From assembly GCA_023414355.1 (NCBI GenBank), contig JAEZOB010000023.1:62001-126000 (forward strand): a stretch of 64,000 nt of DNA. Reading direction: 5' to 3'. Below the pieces are notes generated by a model. It made no database searches. It was given only the letters and a program-made list of their open reading frames with translations, and had not been told where the DNA came from. Numbering within the stretch: position 1 is the first letter of the stretch; each line of letters starts with the position of its first letter. Position numbers and translations under genes: made by a program. Shown here piece by piece: positions 17,810 through 25,826 of the stretch. The stretch comes from Bacillota bacterium (GTDB lineage: Bacteria; Bacillota; Clostridia; Lachnospirales; Lachnospiraceae).

Positions 17810-17895
17810 TTGACAGAAGAAAGAGTCTGTCAAAACAAACTCCTGTGCTGAGTTTTCTTGGCATATATCAGAGGAGTACTATACTCCCCTGATAT
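17810..17895. other. two hairpins between the hydrolase and a small ORF
   Basis: TTGACAGA (17810-17817) pairs with TCTGTCAA (17826-17833). A second stem starts ATATCAGAGGAGTA at 17865 and closes with TACTCCcCTGATAT ending at 17895. Neither has a long T tract, but the second overlaps the end of the small minus-strand ORF and could stop its transcript. Confidence 0.5.
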
Positions 17896-18022
17896 TGCCG
17901 GATGAAGGTCTTTTATCTGTTGCAGATTTGGGATTCGGATTCTCTGCTCTCGGAATATACTTATAATCATCTGAAACACTGCTCTTTCCTTGTTTCTTGG
18001 AGGAGGTGTCTTTGCTGTTCAT
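17879..18022 (-). CDS. small hydrophilic protein, 47 residues
   Basis: A short frame with good expression signals: AAAGGAG eight bases before ATG 18022 and a TATAAT -10 about 30 bases further up. The product is rich in Ser, Lys, Asp and Pro (begins MNSKDTSSKKQGK) with no hydrophobic run, so it would be a small disordered cytosolic protein. I recognise no family. Spore-forming Clostridia carry many such small basic proteins; that link is speculation. The opposite strand is open but has no ribosome site. Confidence 0.5.
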   Translation of the reverse strand: MNSKDTSSKKQGKSSVSDDYKYIPRAENPNPKSATDKRPSSGNIRGV

Positions 18023-18148
18023 GTTCGGTTTCTCCTTTCCTATTTTTACTTAGTGTCTGTATTATACTGATAAATATACACGGCTAAGAAGAGCCCTTTT
18101 CTAGGCGGTATACGAATAAAATAAAACTTTGTGGCCGTAGGATATGAC

Positions 18149-18179
18149 TTGACATGCTGTTATTAGGGAATGTTATAAT
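18149..18179 (+). promoter_or_regulatory. sigma-A-like promoter for a small ORF
   Basis: TTGACA (18149-18154) and TATAAT (18174-18179) with a 19-base spacer, just before the GGAGAG site of the ORF at 18200. Confidence 0.5.
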
Positions 18180-18199
18180 TGCATACGGAGAGTGATGAT

Positions 18200-18346
18200 A
18201 TGGAACAGGAAATTGATGAAGTGAATAAGATAATCCACCTGAAATGTACACAGGAAGAACGGGATAAGGTCATAGCAGAATTATCTGCTTATCTGTATGA
18301 TTATCAGTTTAATTTTTTGATCGAGGATACTACAAAGCCATCATGA
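18200..18346 (+). CDS. small hypothetical protein, 48 residues
   Basis: Begins at ATG 18200, seven bases after GGAGAG, and has a promoter just upstream. The acidic helical product (EIDEVNKIIHLKCTQEERDK...) contains one cysteine and no membrane span. After the TGA, another frame stays open to the next gene (about 18352-18507, starting IDEYLKRVG), so this could be the front part of a longer gene broken by a frameshift. Function unknown. Confidence 0.4.
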   Translation: MEQEIDEVNKIIHLKCTQEERDKVIAELSAYLYDYQFNFLIEDTTKPS

Positions 18347-18493
18347 CAATTGAGCAGTCATTGATGAATACCTGAAAAGAGTCGGTTCCTCAAGCTTACG
18401 TAACCACTGGTTGCCTAATTGTTACTCTCGGTTGGTAGCAAATACTGTTGAGAAATGGTATCCTTTTCCTATGGGAAAGGGAGGCATCAGAAG

Positions 18494-18955
18494 ATGGAAT
18501 ATAAGAATGAGTTAGAGAATGTTTATAAGCAACTGGGGGATTCGGGGATTATCGTCTTGGCTACCTCCTCGGAGGATATGCCGACGATTAGATCAATGAG
18601 CTATGTTGTGGTAGATGGGAAGCTTTATTTTCAGACAGAATCAGAGATGGAGAAGGCAATTCAGATGAAGCAGAATCCGAATGTTGCCTTATGTCAGAGC
18701 AATATAGCGATCAAAGGTACGGCGAAATGCAAAGGAAGGATATTATCAGAGGAGAATGCTGTAGTTATGGAGCTTTATAAGCAAAAGCACAGGGGCTCCT
18801 ATGATGCATACTCCCATATGGAGAAGGGTGAGCTTTATGAAGTGACACCGAACTTCATTACCGTATGGACCTATATCGAAGGTGAGCCATATCGCAAGTA
18901 CATCGACTGTAAGAAATCAAATGCCTGGATGGAGCATTACGAACATTCGAAATAA
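18494..18955 (+). CDS. pyridoxamine 5'-phosphate oxidase-fold flavin protein
   Basis: A 153-residue FMN-binding split-barrel protein. The N-terminal part with IIVLATSSEDMPTIRSMSYVVVDGKLYFQTES and the KAIQMKQNPNVALCQSN segment are typical of the family of general stress/flavin-binding proteins. ATG 18494 is preceded at nine bases by GGGAGG; the longer frame from 18455 has no ribosome site. Members bind FMN or F420 and reduce unknown substrates or buffer flavin. It stands alone, followed by a tandem array. Confidence 0.75.
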   Translation: MEYKNELENVYKQLGDSGIIVLATSSEDMPTIRSMSYVVVDGKLYFQTESEMEKAIQMKQNPNVALCQSNIAIKGTAKCKGRILSEENAVVMELYKQKHRGSYDAYSHMEKGELYEVTPNFITVWTYIEGEPYRKYIDCKKSNAWMEHYEHSK

Positions 18956-18990
18956 ATCTTAGCATGAATACGCCGGATAAACTGAGGCAT

Positions 18991-19170
18991 AGAAAGGCAA
19001 TAGACAGAAGGATTATATACAGAAAGATTATATACAGAAAGATTATATACAGAAGGATCATATACAGAAATATCATAAGCAGAAAGATCATATACAGAAG
19101 GATCATACTCAGAAAGATCATATATAGAAAGATCATTTACACAAAGAGAATATACAGAAAGAGAAAGGAT
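18991..19170. repeat. 15-bp tandem array, about 12 copies
   Basis: The unit is near AGAAAGATTATATAC, with full copies from 19006 in register to 19155 and diverged edges on both sides. Because the unit is a multiple of three, one frame (18964-19248) stays open as RKIIY repeats, but it has no ribosome site and I do not call it a gene. Confidence 0.85.
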
Positions 19171-19253
19171 GATGTAGCCCTTAAGTCTGTCTTTTTAGGG
19201 GTCGTATCAAAGTCCTTTCTCTTTTTATTGTTGTTCATAAGGTCTTAATTTGT

Positions 19254-20726
19254 TTATATGATTCTACAAAAGATACTAACCAGAGAAGGATCAAATTGTG
19301 TGCCGCTGCAGCGCTGTATCTCCTGAATTGCGGACTCGTTTGGCAGAGCTTTGCGGTAAGGGCGATCATTGGTCATGGCATCAAAGGTATCTACGATTGC
19401 CAGAATTCTGCATTCCAGAGGAATCGCTTCCCCTGAGAGGCCAAGCGGGTAACCGGAGCCGTCCCATTTTTCATGATGTTTCAGTATTAGGTGAGCAATA
19501 TCCTTGATCTCTACCGCTTCTTGGGCTATTCTCTCTCCGATGGAGGAATGGGTGCGCATAACCTTCCACTCGTCCTCCGTCAATTTATTAGGCTTCTTTA
19601 ATATACTATCTGGGATACCGATTTTTCCGATATCATGGAATTTGGTCAATAATATAATTCTATCCATCTGATCCTGACGGAGGGATAGGGCCTTTCCTAT
19701 AGAAGTGGCAAGGTTCTCCATTCGATCAGCATGTCCTTCGGAGATATAATCTTTTGCCTCCAAAGCTTTCATAAAGGTCTTAACAAAGGTGTTACGGAAG
19801 CTTTCCTTCTTCAGCAGTTTATTCTGATACATATTATTATCGGCTTCCTGGAACATAAATTCGACATTCACCGGCCCATCCTTATGATAGGAATAGCCAT
19901 AAGCCAGGGAAAGAGCAGTATTCCCGGCGATCTTATTGTGGGCTTCGGATTTTTTGTTCAACTGATTTAGCAGCTTTTCTATCTTCTTCTCATCGGTATC
20001 TTCAAGAATGATTCCGAATTCGTCACCCCCGATTCGAGCAACAAGACCATATTCGCTAAATATTTGCGAGATAATATCGGCAGCGTGAATAATCGTTTCA
20101 TCCCCAATCAGATGACCGAGGGTATCATTGATAAATTTAAGGCCATTGACATCGATAGATACAATTACGAGGTTACTGATTTCCTGATGAGCGTACTTCT
20201 TCAGCTGCTTTTCAAAGTTGTGCCGGTTATAGAGCTTTGTAAGGGTATCTTGCTCAACCAGTTCACGCAGCTGCTTCTCCAACAATATCCTTTCTGTCAT
20301 ATCTCTAATGATGATTAATACCTCATTGGTCTCTGATTTGCGGAAGCGCGCTTCCAGATAGTAGGTATTTCCATCTGCCGATAGTTGAAATTCCTTCGTC
20401 AGGAGGCGGTCGTCAAGAAAGACCTCGGTTAATCCCTCCGTCAGGAGCTGCAGGATAGCAGGATTACCAAGGATACGAGAGAGCATCAGGGAATCTTTAT
20501 GCTCGTTTTGGGAGAACGGTGTTATCACCCCGTCGGAATCACTCACCAAAAGAATATCGGGCATGGCTGAGATCAAAGCCTCACTTCGGGAATTGATCCG
20601 CTCCAGATCCATAATTTTCTCCTGAAGCTCGGGATAATAATTTTTTCGGAAAGAAGCTTCGCCCAGACCGATGATGGCTTCCCGGGAAAATGTTTTTTCA
20701 TTTTTCTTGCCGTAAGACTGCTCCAT
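19254..20726 (-). CDS. GGDEF and HD-GYP cyclic-di-GMP protein with PAS-like sensor
   Basis: A 490-residue dual-domain signalling protein. An N-terminal PAS-like region (about 40-145) precedes a GGDEF domain with intact RIGGDEFG (about residue 228) and then a C-terminal HD-GYP domain with FHDIGK (about 370), HHEKWDGSGYP (about 420) and the DTFDAMTNDRPY signature. Both catalytic motifs look complete, so it may make and degrade cyclic-di-GMP. Cytosolic, with no membrane span. Its start lies inside the last codons of the iron alcohol dehydrogenase (29-base overlap), so both are coupled in one operon. Likely role: coupling c-di-GMP to a metabolic input. Confidence 0.85.
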   Translation of the reverse strand: MEQSYGKKNEKTFSREAIIGLGEASFRKNYYPELQEKIMDLERINSRSEALISAMPDILLVSDSDGVITPFSQNEHKDSLMLSRILGNPAILQLLTEGLTEVFLDDRLLTKEFQLSADGNTYYLEARFRKSETNEVLIIIRDMTERILLEKQLRELVEQDTLTKLYNRHNFEKQLKKYAHQEISNLVIVSIDVNGLKFINDTLGHLIGDETIIHAADIISQIFSEYGLVARIGGDEFGIILEDTDEKKIEKLLNQLNKKSEAHNKIAGNTALSLAYGYSYHKDGPVNVEFMFQEADNNMYQNKLLKKESFRNTFVKTFMKALEAKDYISEGHADRMENLATSIGKALSLRQDQMDRIILLTKFHDIGKIGIPDSILKKPNKLTEDEWKVMRTHSSIGERIAQEAVEIKDIAHLILKHHEKWDGSGYPLGLSGEAIPLECRILAIVDTFDAMTNDRPYRKALPNESAIQEIQRCSGTQFDPSLVSIFCRII

Positions 20727-21870
20727 AAATAGCTTTGACCTCTTCCCTGGTTAATATTTTTGGATTCGTAACAAGGCATGGATCTGAGAGAGCTCCATCG
20801 GTCAGCTTTTCAATAATTCCGGTATCCAGGTTAGTAAGATAAGCATAATCGCTGATATAGAGACTTCTGCGCAGGAAGCGTATATGCTCCAACAGGTTTT
20901 CCTTAATATGAGCGTTAGAAAGAGCTTCTGTTTCGATGTTCATCTGCTTGGCAATCTCAATATATTGTGTAGAGACGGAATCGAAGTTCTCCCGAATGAC
21001 ATGTTCCAGCAGGATACTGTTGCACTCGCCGTGCGGCATATCCAACAGACCACCGAGACTATGAGCCATGGCATGGACAGCCCCCAGACTGGCATTGGAA
21101 AAAGCAAGTCCTGCATGAAGTGAGCCCATCATCATCTGATGCATCGTCTTTAAGGTACGATCCGGACGGATCGCATCTATGATGGACTGATTGATCAAGT
21201 GGATTGCAGCCAAAGCATGTACATTTGTCAGATCGGAGTTGGCATTGGATACATAGGCTTCTATCGCATGGGTCAAAGCATCCATACCGCAGCAGGCGGT
21301 AAGGTAAGTGTCCATGGTCATCAACGGAACAGAATCGATCAATGCCAGATCCGGAACGACCTTTTTGCTGATGATAGCTTTTTTGACCAAAGCCTCCGTA
21401 TCACAGATGATGGCAAATTGCGATACATCGGCAGAGGCACCGGAGGTAGTAGGGATACAGATTAATGGAGGCCCGGGCAGATTGATCTCATCAACACCTT
21501 CATAATCCAGGATATGGCCTCCGTTGGAGGTGACGATGCTGATTCCCTTCGCGCAATCAATCGGACTACCGCCGCCGACTGCGACGATCAGATCGCATTT
21601 CTTGGCACGAAATAACTCAGCACCTTCCATGACTTCGTGATCTCTAGGGTTGGAGGATACATTGTCATAAATAATACACTCGAATACTGTATTGTTGATC
21701 TCATCCATAATATCCAGGAACCACGGAAGGGAAACAAGATTCTTATCGGTGACGACCATTGGTTTTTTTGAGGCAAAATGAGTTAAATATCTGCCGATCA
21801 TCAGACGTGCATCTATGCCAGTGATGATCTCGGGAGCAAGGAATTTTCTGAGTTCGGTTACCAGTTCCAA
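20698..21870 (-). CDS. iron-containing alcohol dehydrogenase, possible ErcA-type
   Basis: A 390-residue group III alcohol dehydrogenase. It has the nucleotide motif AVGGGSPIDCAKG (about residue 90), TTSGASADVSQF, and metal ligands in GMDALTHAIEAY plus HAMAHSLGG and MPHGE, all intact. TTG 21870 is preferred because GGAGG sits nine bases upstream; a longer frame from 21942 has no ribosome site. Coupling to a c-di-GMP signalling gene resembles the ErcA class of alcohol dehydrogenases that sit next to sensor proteins rather than in fermentation operons; that assignment is inference. Catalysis of alcohol/aldehyde exchange with NAD(P)H is expected. Confidence 0.8.
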   Translation of the reverse strand: MELVTELRKFLAPEIITGIDARLMIGRYLTHFASKKPMVVTDKNLVSLPWFLDIMDEINNTVFECIIYDNVSSNPRDHEVMEGAELFRAKKCDLIVAVGGGSPIDCAKGISIVTSNGGHILDYEGVDEINLPGPPLICIPTTSGASADVSQFAIICDTEALVKKAIISKKVVPDLALIDSVPLMTMDTYLTACCGMDALTHAIEAYVSNANSDLTNVHALAAIHLINQSIIDAIRPDRTLKTMHQMMMGSLHAGLAFSNASLGAVHAMAHSLGGLLDMPHGECNSILLEHVIRENFDSVSTQYIEIAKQMNIETEALSNAHIKENLLEHIRFLRRSLYISDYAYLTNLDTGIIEKLTDGALSDPCLVTNPKILTREEVKAIYGAVLRQEK

Positions 21871-21947
21871 ATGTACACACCTCCAAAGAAATAATCTATC
21901 AATACTATAATTAATTCTACAATTTTCGAGCAGTTTTGTCAATTTTC

Positions 21948-22157
21948 ATTCTACTCTGTCGGTTTGTATATTCTACTTTGCTGATTTGTACATTCTGCTT
22001 TATCTATTCGTGCATTCTACTTTGCCGATTTGTATATTCTACTTTGCCGATTTGTACATTCGTCTTTGATATCCTACTTTACTGGTTTGTACATTTGTCT
22101 TTGCTGATTTGTGCATTCAGTTTTGCTGATTTGTATATCCTTATTTGCCAATTCTAT
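21948..22157. repeat. 22-bp tandem array, about nine copies
   Basis: The unit is near ATTCTACTTTGCCGATTTGT with two further bases, with substitutions and small indels between copies. It lies between divergently oriented genes, the dehydrogenase and the YkgJ gene. The period is not a multiple of three. Confidence 0.8.
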
Positions 22158-22294
22158 CAGGAACAACTGGACGTGACTGGTATCTGATGATACAATCGTA
22201 AATGCATGATCAATGAATCGCAAGAATGAAGGAAGCGGAGAAGAATCCTCCAATTCAGAAAATAATAAATATATAAAGTAAGGAGGATTTGGTT

Positions 22295-22960
22295 ATGAAA
22301 CGTAATTGTAGTCTCGAGGATATATCGGACGGAAAATTGTATAGAATCGAGGATCTGGTTGAAGCAAGCTGCAACGGCTGCAAGGGCGCCGCAGCATGCT
22401 GCCATGGGATGGGTGCTTCCATTATTCTGGACCCCTTTGATATTTACAGGCTTACTACTGAGCTTGGGAAGAGCTTTGAGGAGCTTTTGACAGATCGAAT
22501 AGAGCTTCATGTGGTAGATGGAATCATACTTCCTAATCTAAGGATGGTTGGAGAAGAGGAGCATTGTGCCTTTCTGAATCAGAACGGTAAATGCGACATC
22601 CATACTTCCCGTCCCGGAATCTGTAGGATTTTTCCGCTGGGAAGGTATTATGATAATCATGATTTTCATTACTTCCTGCAGCAGAATGAATGCAGTCATA
22701 ACAGCCGAACAAAGGTGAAAGTGGAGAAATGGATCGATACACCTGATTTTGCAGAGAACAAGCGCTTTCTGCTCGACTGGCATTATTTCTTAAATGATGC
22801 TGAAGAGATTGTCAGGACTGCTGCGGACGATAAACTGGTCAAGAACTTGAATATGTATCTATTGAGCACCTTTTATATCCGGCGCTATCATCAGGAGGAC
22901 AGCTTTTACAAGCAGTTTGCAGAACGCTTGGAAGAAGCAAAGCAGATACTAAGTCAATAG
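22295..22960 (+). CDS. YkgJ-family cysteine-cluster protein
   Basis: A 221-residue protein with the zinc- or iron-chelating cysteine pattern of the YkgJ (UPF0153) family: CNGCKGAAACC at about 27-37, CAFLNQNGKC at about 88-97 and the signature GICRIFPLG. ATG 22295 lies eight bases after AGGAGG and is preferred over TTG 22289. The protein is cytosolic. Biochemical function is not established for the family. Downstream is a fragment of a TetR regulator in another frame, joined directly after the stop. Confidence 0.8.
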   Translation: MKRNCSLEDISDGKLYRIEDLVEASCNGCKGAAACCHGMGASIILDPFDIYRLTTELGKSFEELLTDRIELHVVDGIILPNLRMVGEEEHCAFLNQNGKCDIHTSRPGICRIFPLGRYYDNHDFHYFLQQNECSHNSRTKVKVEKWIDTPDFAENKRFLLDWHYFLNDAEEIVRTAADDKLVKNLNMYLLSTFYIRRYHQEDSFYKQFAERLEEAKQILSQ

Positions 22961-23364
22961 CCGGACAAAGGCTTGAGGAATGTTATTTCTCCATCTGCGA
23001 CAATCTGGTGAAGCTGCAGGAGCAATATCCGGTCTATTATGATCTGATCCTCGGAACCGTCCAGTTGGAGGATAAGGATTTTGATGAGAAGAACATCCTG
23101 TATGATATCTACGTCATTGGAGAAGAAATCAATGACATTATTGAGGAATTGCTTCGAAGAGGAATTGACAGCTGTTACATCAGAAAGGATATTCAGGTGC
23201 TGCCTACGATATTCTGCTTATGGGCCGGGATCAGTGAAACAGTTCGTTTTGCTGACCGGAAACAGAAATACTTTCAGATGAGGTTGGGGATGACAAAAAC
23301 AGAGTATATGGATTATAGCTTCCGTATGTTGTTAAGATCAATTAGGGGAGAGGTGGACTTATGA
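22961..23364 (+). pseudogene. TetR C-terminal ligand domain without DNA-binding part
   Basis: The frame from 22963 to 23364 encodes an all-helical stretch matching the C-terminal domain of TetR regulators (RLEECYFSICDNLVKL, EQYPVYYDLI, then LPTIFCLWAGISETVRFADR), ending just inside the next gene. The N-terminal helix-turn-helix is missing: the frame runs up into the YkgJ gene without an ATG/GTG/TTG start and ribosome site. A GTG at 23008 could start a 118-residue ligand-domain product, so a functional truncated protein cannot be excluded, but loss of the HTH by deletion is simpler. Confidence 0.6.
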
Positions 23365-24038
23365 TTTTTGGAATTATGGCGGCAGTATTACTGTTGCTTT
23401 TACTCTTTAAGTTTATAGCACGAAAGCTACAGTGGACCAAGCTGGAGCGAAGGATGAAGAACCTGCATAAACCGGTTGGCATGATGATATTGGTGGTGTC
23501 TTTGGTACATTTACTGGTCACGCTTAAGGTTTGGGATACGAGAGCTGCGGCAGTCGTTGCGACGGGGATTGCCACTGTAGTAATGCTGTTTTTGATGGCA
23601 GCAGGATATACCTACCGCAAAAAGCTGGATAAACTTTGGATGAAGACGCATAGATATGGGGCGATCATCACCCTGGTATTGCTTGTTTGCCACATCGCTA
23701 CTTATAATATTGACTTTGCGCAGTATCAAAAGAACATTGCGGCAATCAAGATACATGGAATGGATGCTGCGCTGTTGCAGGATGCCAGTTACGAAGGAGA
23801 GTATGATGCAGGATATATCTATGCAAAGGTCAGAGTGACAGTAAAGGAAGGCAGGATAGATGATATCACGATTCTGCAGCATGATAACGAGAGAGGGAAG
23901 CCGGCAGAGGCAATTCTTCAAGAAATCATAGTACAACAGCAGACCAATGTAGATGCGGTCAGCGGTGCGACCAATTCCAGCCTGGTGCTGAAAAAAGCAG
24001 TAGAACAGGCTTTGCAGCAATACCGGCGTCAAGACTGA
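23361..24038 (+). CDS. membrane FMN-binding domain protein
   Basis: A 225-residue protein with four membrane segments (residues 1-20, 38-55, 60-80 and 94-112), several with histidines suited to heme or quinone contact (HKPVGMMILVVSLVH and KTHRYG...VCH), followed by an outside FMN-binding domain. The latter has DAVSGAT around residue 204, the site where ApbE-type transferases attach FMN to threonine. It therefore looks like a small membrane cytochrome/flavin module for electron transfer across the membrane, as in RnfG, NqrC and extracellular electron transfer proteins. Start ATG 23361 overlaps the TetR fragment stop by four bases. Confidence 0.75.
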   Translation: MIFGIMAAVLLLLLLFKFIARKLQWTKLERRMKNLHKPVGMMILVVSLVHLLVTLKVWDTRAAAVVATGIATVVMLFLMAAGYTYRKKLDKLWMKTHRYGAIITLVLLVCHIATYNIDFAQYQKNIAAIKIHGMDAALLQDASYEGEYDAGYIYAKVRVTVKEGRIDDITILQHDNERGKPAEAILQEIIVQQQTNVDAVSGATNSSLVLKKAVEQALQQYRRQD

Positions 24039-24355
24039 CGGAAATTATGAGGGATTACCGGTTTGGGAAGGATCAAAAAGCATTCCTGATCACGACAAGC
24101 GGTATATTAAACAAGTAATATGGAAGCGAGGAGAAGAAGCTTCTTATCAGTATCCCTTAGGATACTGACTAACCAAAAACATCGTACTTTATTTTCTATG
24201 CCCATTATTGTATAATAGCCCCATTAGAATCCAGGGGAGTCGAAAAGTAGAACATCGCTCGATCGTCGAAGACATCATTCTTTGACAGGCAAGTAGAGCG
24301 AAGTGTACTTTTCACTAAGGATTAATAGCCGCTAAGACGGCAAAGGGAGGATATT
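24039..24355 (+). other. gap with promoter and a 72-base leader hairpin
   Basis: AGTATCCcttaGGATACT near 24150 is a small hairpin. TATAAT at 24211-24216 may be a -10. GAAAAGTA (24242-24249) pairs with TACTTTTC (24306-24313), with inner TCGCTC/GAGCGA, in the leader of the flavodoxin gene. No ORF. Confidence 0.45.
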
Positions 24356-24904
24356 ATGAATAAGAAGGTATTAGTATTTACAGGAAGTGCACGTTTTGGA
24401 GGAAACAGCGATCTGATGGCAGACGCTTTTGTCCAGGGGGCACAGGCAGCAGGGAACACAGTGACGAAGGTGGAGACAGCCAAGCTGAAGATTTTACCCT
24501 GCAAGGCATGCAATACTTGCTATAGCAAAGGGGCTGCCTGCAGCTTTCAAGATGATTTTAATCAGATTGCACCTTTGATTGAAGAAGCAGATGTAATCGC
24601 ATTTGCTACACCACTGTACTGGTCATCCTATCCGGCTCAGCTTAAGATGGTCATCGATAAATTCTATTCACTTGCCATTGGTCAGAAGAATCTGGAGAAT
24701 AAGAGCAGCTGCCTTCTACTCTGCGGAGAAGATGCCAATGCTTCCGGTTATGAAGGTTTATTGGGCTCCTATAAATCCATGGCTGATTTCTTGAAATGGA
24801 GCGATGCAGGACAGCTGGTGATGATGGGCGTGAATGATAAAGGTCAGATCAAGGATACGGATGGACTGAAGAGGGCCGAGGAATTAGGCAAAAATATAGC
24901 ATAA
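24356..24904 (+). CDS. flavodoxin-fold NAD(P)H-dependent oxidoreductase
   Basis: A 182-residue FMN-binding protein. The phosphate loop TGSARFGGNSDLMAD at the N-terminus, the CKACNTCYSKGAAC cysteine pair segment (about 47-60) and PLYWSSYPAQLKMVIDKFYS match the NADPH-dependent FMN reductase / flavodoxin_2 class used by anaerobes in electron transfer or quinone and nitro reduction. GGGAGG precedes ATG 24356. It is monocistronic, with a structured leader upstream and a tandem array downstream. Confidence 0.8.
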   Translation: MNKKVLVFTGSARFGGNSDLMADAFVQGAQAAGNTVTKVETAKLKILPCKACNTCYSKGAACSFQDDFNQIAPLIEEADVIAFATPLYWSSYPAQLKMVIDKFYSLAIGQKNLENKSSCLLLCGEDANASGYEGLLGSYKSMADFLKWSDAGQLVMMGVNDKGQIKDTDGLKRAEELGKNIA

Positions 24905-24910
24905 AGAAAT

Positions 24911-25125
24911 TATAAAAGAGAACAAAAAAGAGAACTTAAAGAGAACTTAAATGAGAACATAAAAGAGATCATAAAAGAGGTCATAAAACAGGTCATAAAA
25001 CAGAACGTAAAAGAGATCATAAAAGAGATCATAAAGCAGATCATAAAGCAGATTATAAAGTAGATTATAAAGTAGATTATAAAGTAGATCATAAAACAGA
25101 TCATAATACAGAACATAAAACAGAA
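24911..25125. repeat. 12-bp tandem array, about 17 copies
   Basis: Unit near ATAAAAGAGATC, varying at the last bases (AGC/AGT/ACA). It follows the flavodoxin stop. As the period is three codons, long frames exist on the reverse strand reading repeats of the FMI/YFII kind, but without expression signals; not a gene. Confidence 0.85.
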
Positions 25126-25267
25126 TGAAGGGGGAGTCTGAAGTTTGACTCCTCCTTTTTATGATATAGGGAACACTTTTTTGGGGAGGTACTTGACAAA
25201 ACAGTCCCATACAGGTAAAAAGAAGACAGATAGAATAATCAAGCTTTTCGCAAAAGGAGGATTTACT

Positions 25268-25801
25268 ATGAAACTGCTGCTGGTCATTGATATGCAGAAG
25301 GATTTTATCACCGGAGCACTGGGAACAAAGGAAGCAGAAGAGGTGGTGTCAAAGGTTCGGGATAAAATATCGGAATATAGAAACATGGGTAATCCCGTGA
25401 TATTTACGCGGGACACCCATGCTGATAATTATCTGGATACAGAGGAAGGAAGAAATCTTCCGGTCGTGCATTGCTTAAAAGGGACGCCGGGCTGGGAGCT
25501 TGCCTCTGAGCTGGAGGTTGCGGATTCGCTTGTTGTGAACAAGCCAAGCTTTGGTTCCCTGGAGCTGGCAGATCTGATTAAGGAGAAGTATGCCGGGGAT
25601 GGAACAGAGCAGCTCGAGTTGGAGCTGGTCGGGATCTGCACCGATATCTGTGTCATCTCGAATGCAATGATATTAAAGGCATATTTTCAGGAAGCAAGGA
25701 TCAGCGTGGATGCCTCCTGCTGTGCGGGAGTGACTCCACAGAGCCATGCAAATGCGCTTGACGCGATGAAAATGTGTCATATCAAAATTATAGGAGAATA
25801 A
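25268..25801 (+). CDS. isochorismatase/nicotinamidase-like cysteine hydrolase
   Basis: A 177-residue protein with the catalytic triad of the cysteine hydrolase family: Asp8 in VIDMQKDF, a lysine in CLKGTPGWE (about 72) and Cys in GICTDICVISN (about 119). Short size and the cis-peptide IC motif favour nicotinamidase/pyrazinamidase or related amidases. GGAGG lies seven bases before ATG 25268; the frame open from 25145 lacks a ribosome site. Likely cytosolic NAD salvage enzyme or relative; substrate not certain. Confidence 0.8.
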   Translation: MKLLLVIDMQKDFITGALGTKEAEEVVSKVRDKISEYRNMGNPVIFTRDTHADNYLDTEEGRNLPVVHCLKGTPGWELASELEVADSLVVNKPSFGSLELADLIKEKYAGDGTEQLELELVGICTDICVISNAMILKAYFQEARISVDASCCAGVTPQSHANALDAMKMCHIKIIGE

Positions 25802-25826
25802 GAAGCCGTTATACGGTACCTTTTCC

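Noticed and set aside
18964..19248. 95-residue ORF of RKIIY repeats
   Set aside because: It is the translation of a 15-bp tandem array with no ribosome site; the open frame follows from the period being a multiple of three.
24910..25210. Minus-strand ORFs with FMI/YFII repeats that look membrane-spanning
   Set aside because: Low-complexity translation of the 12-bp array, two frames open at once, no start signals.
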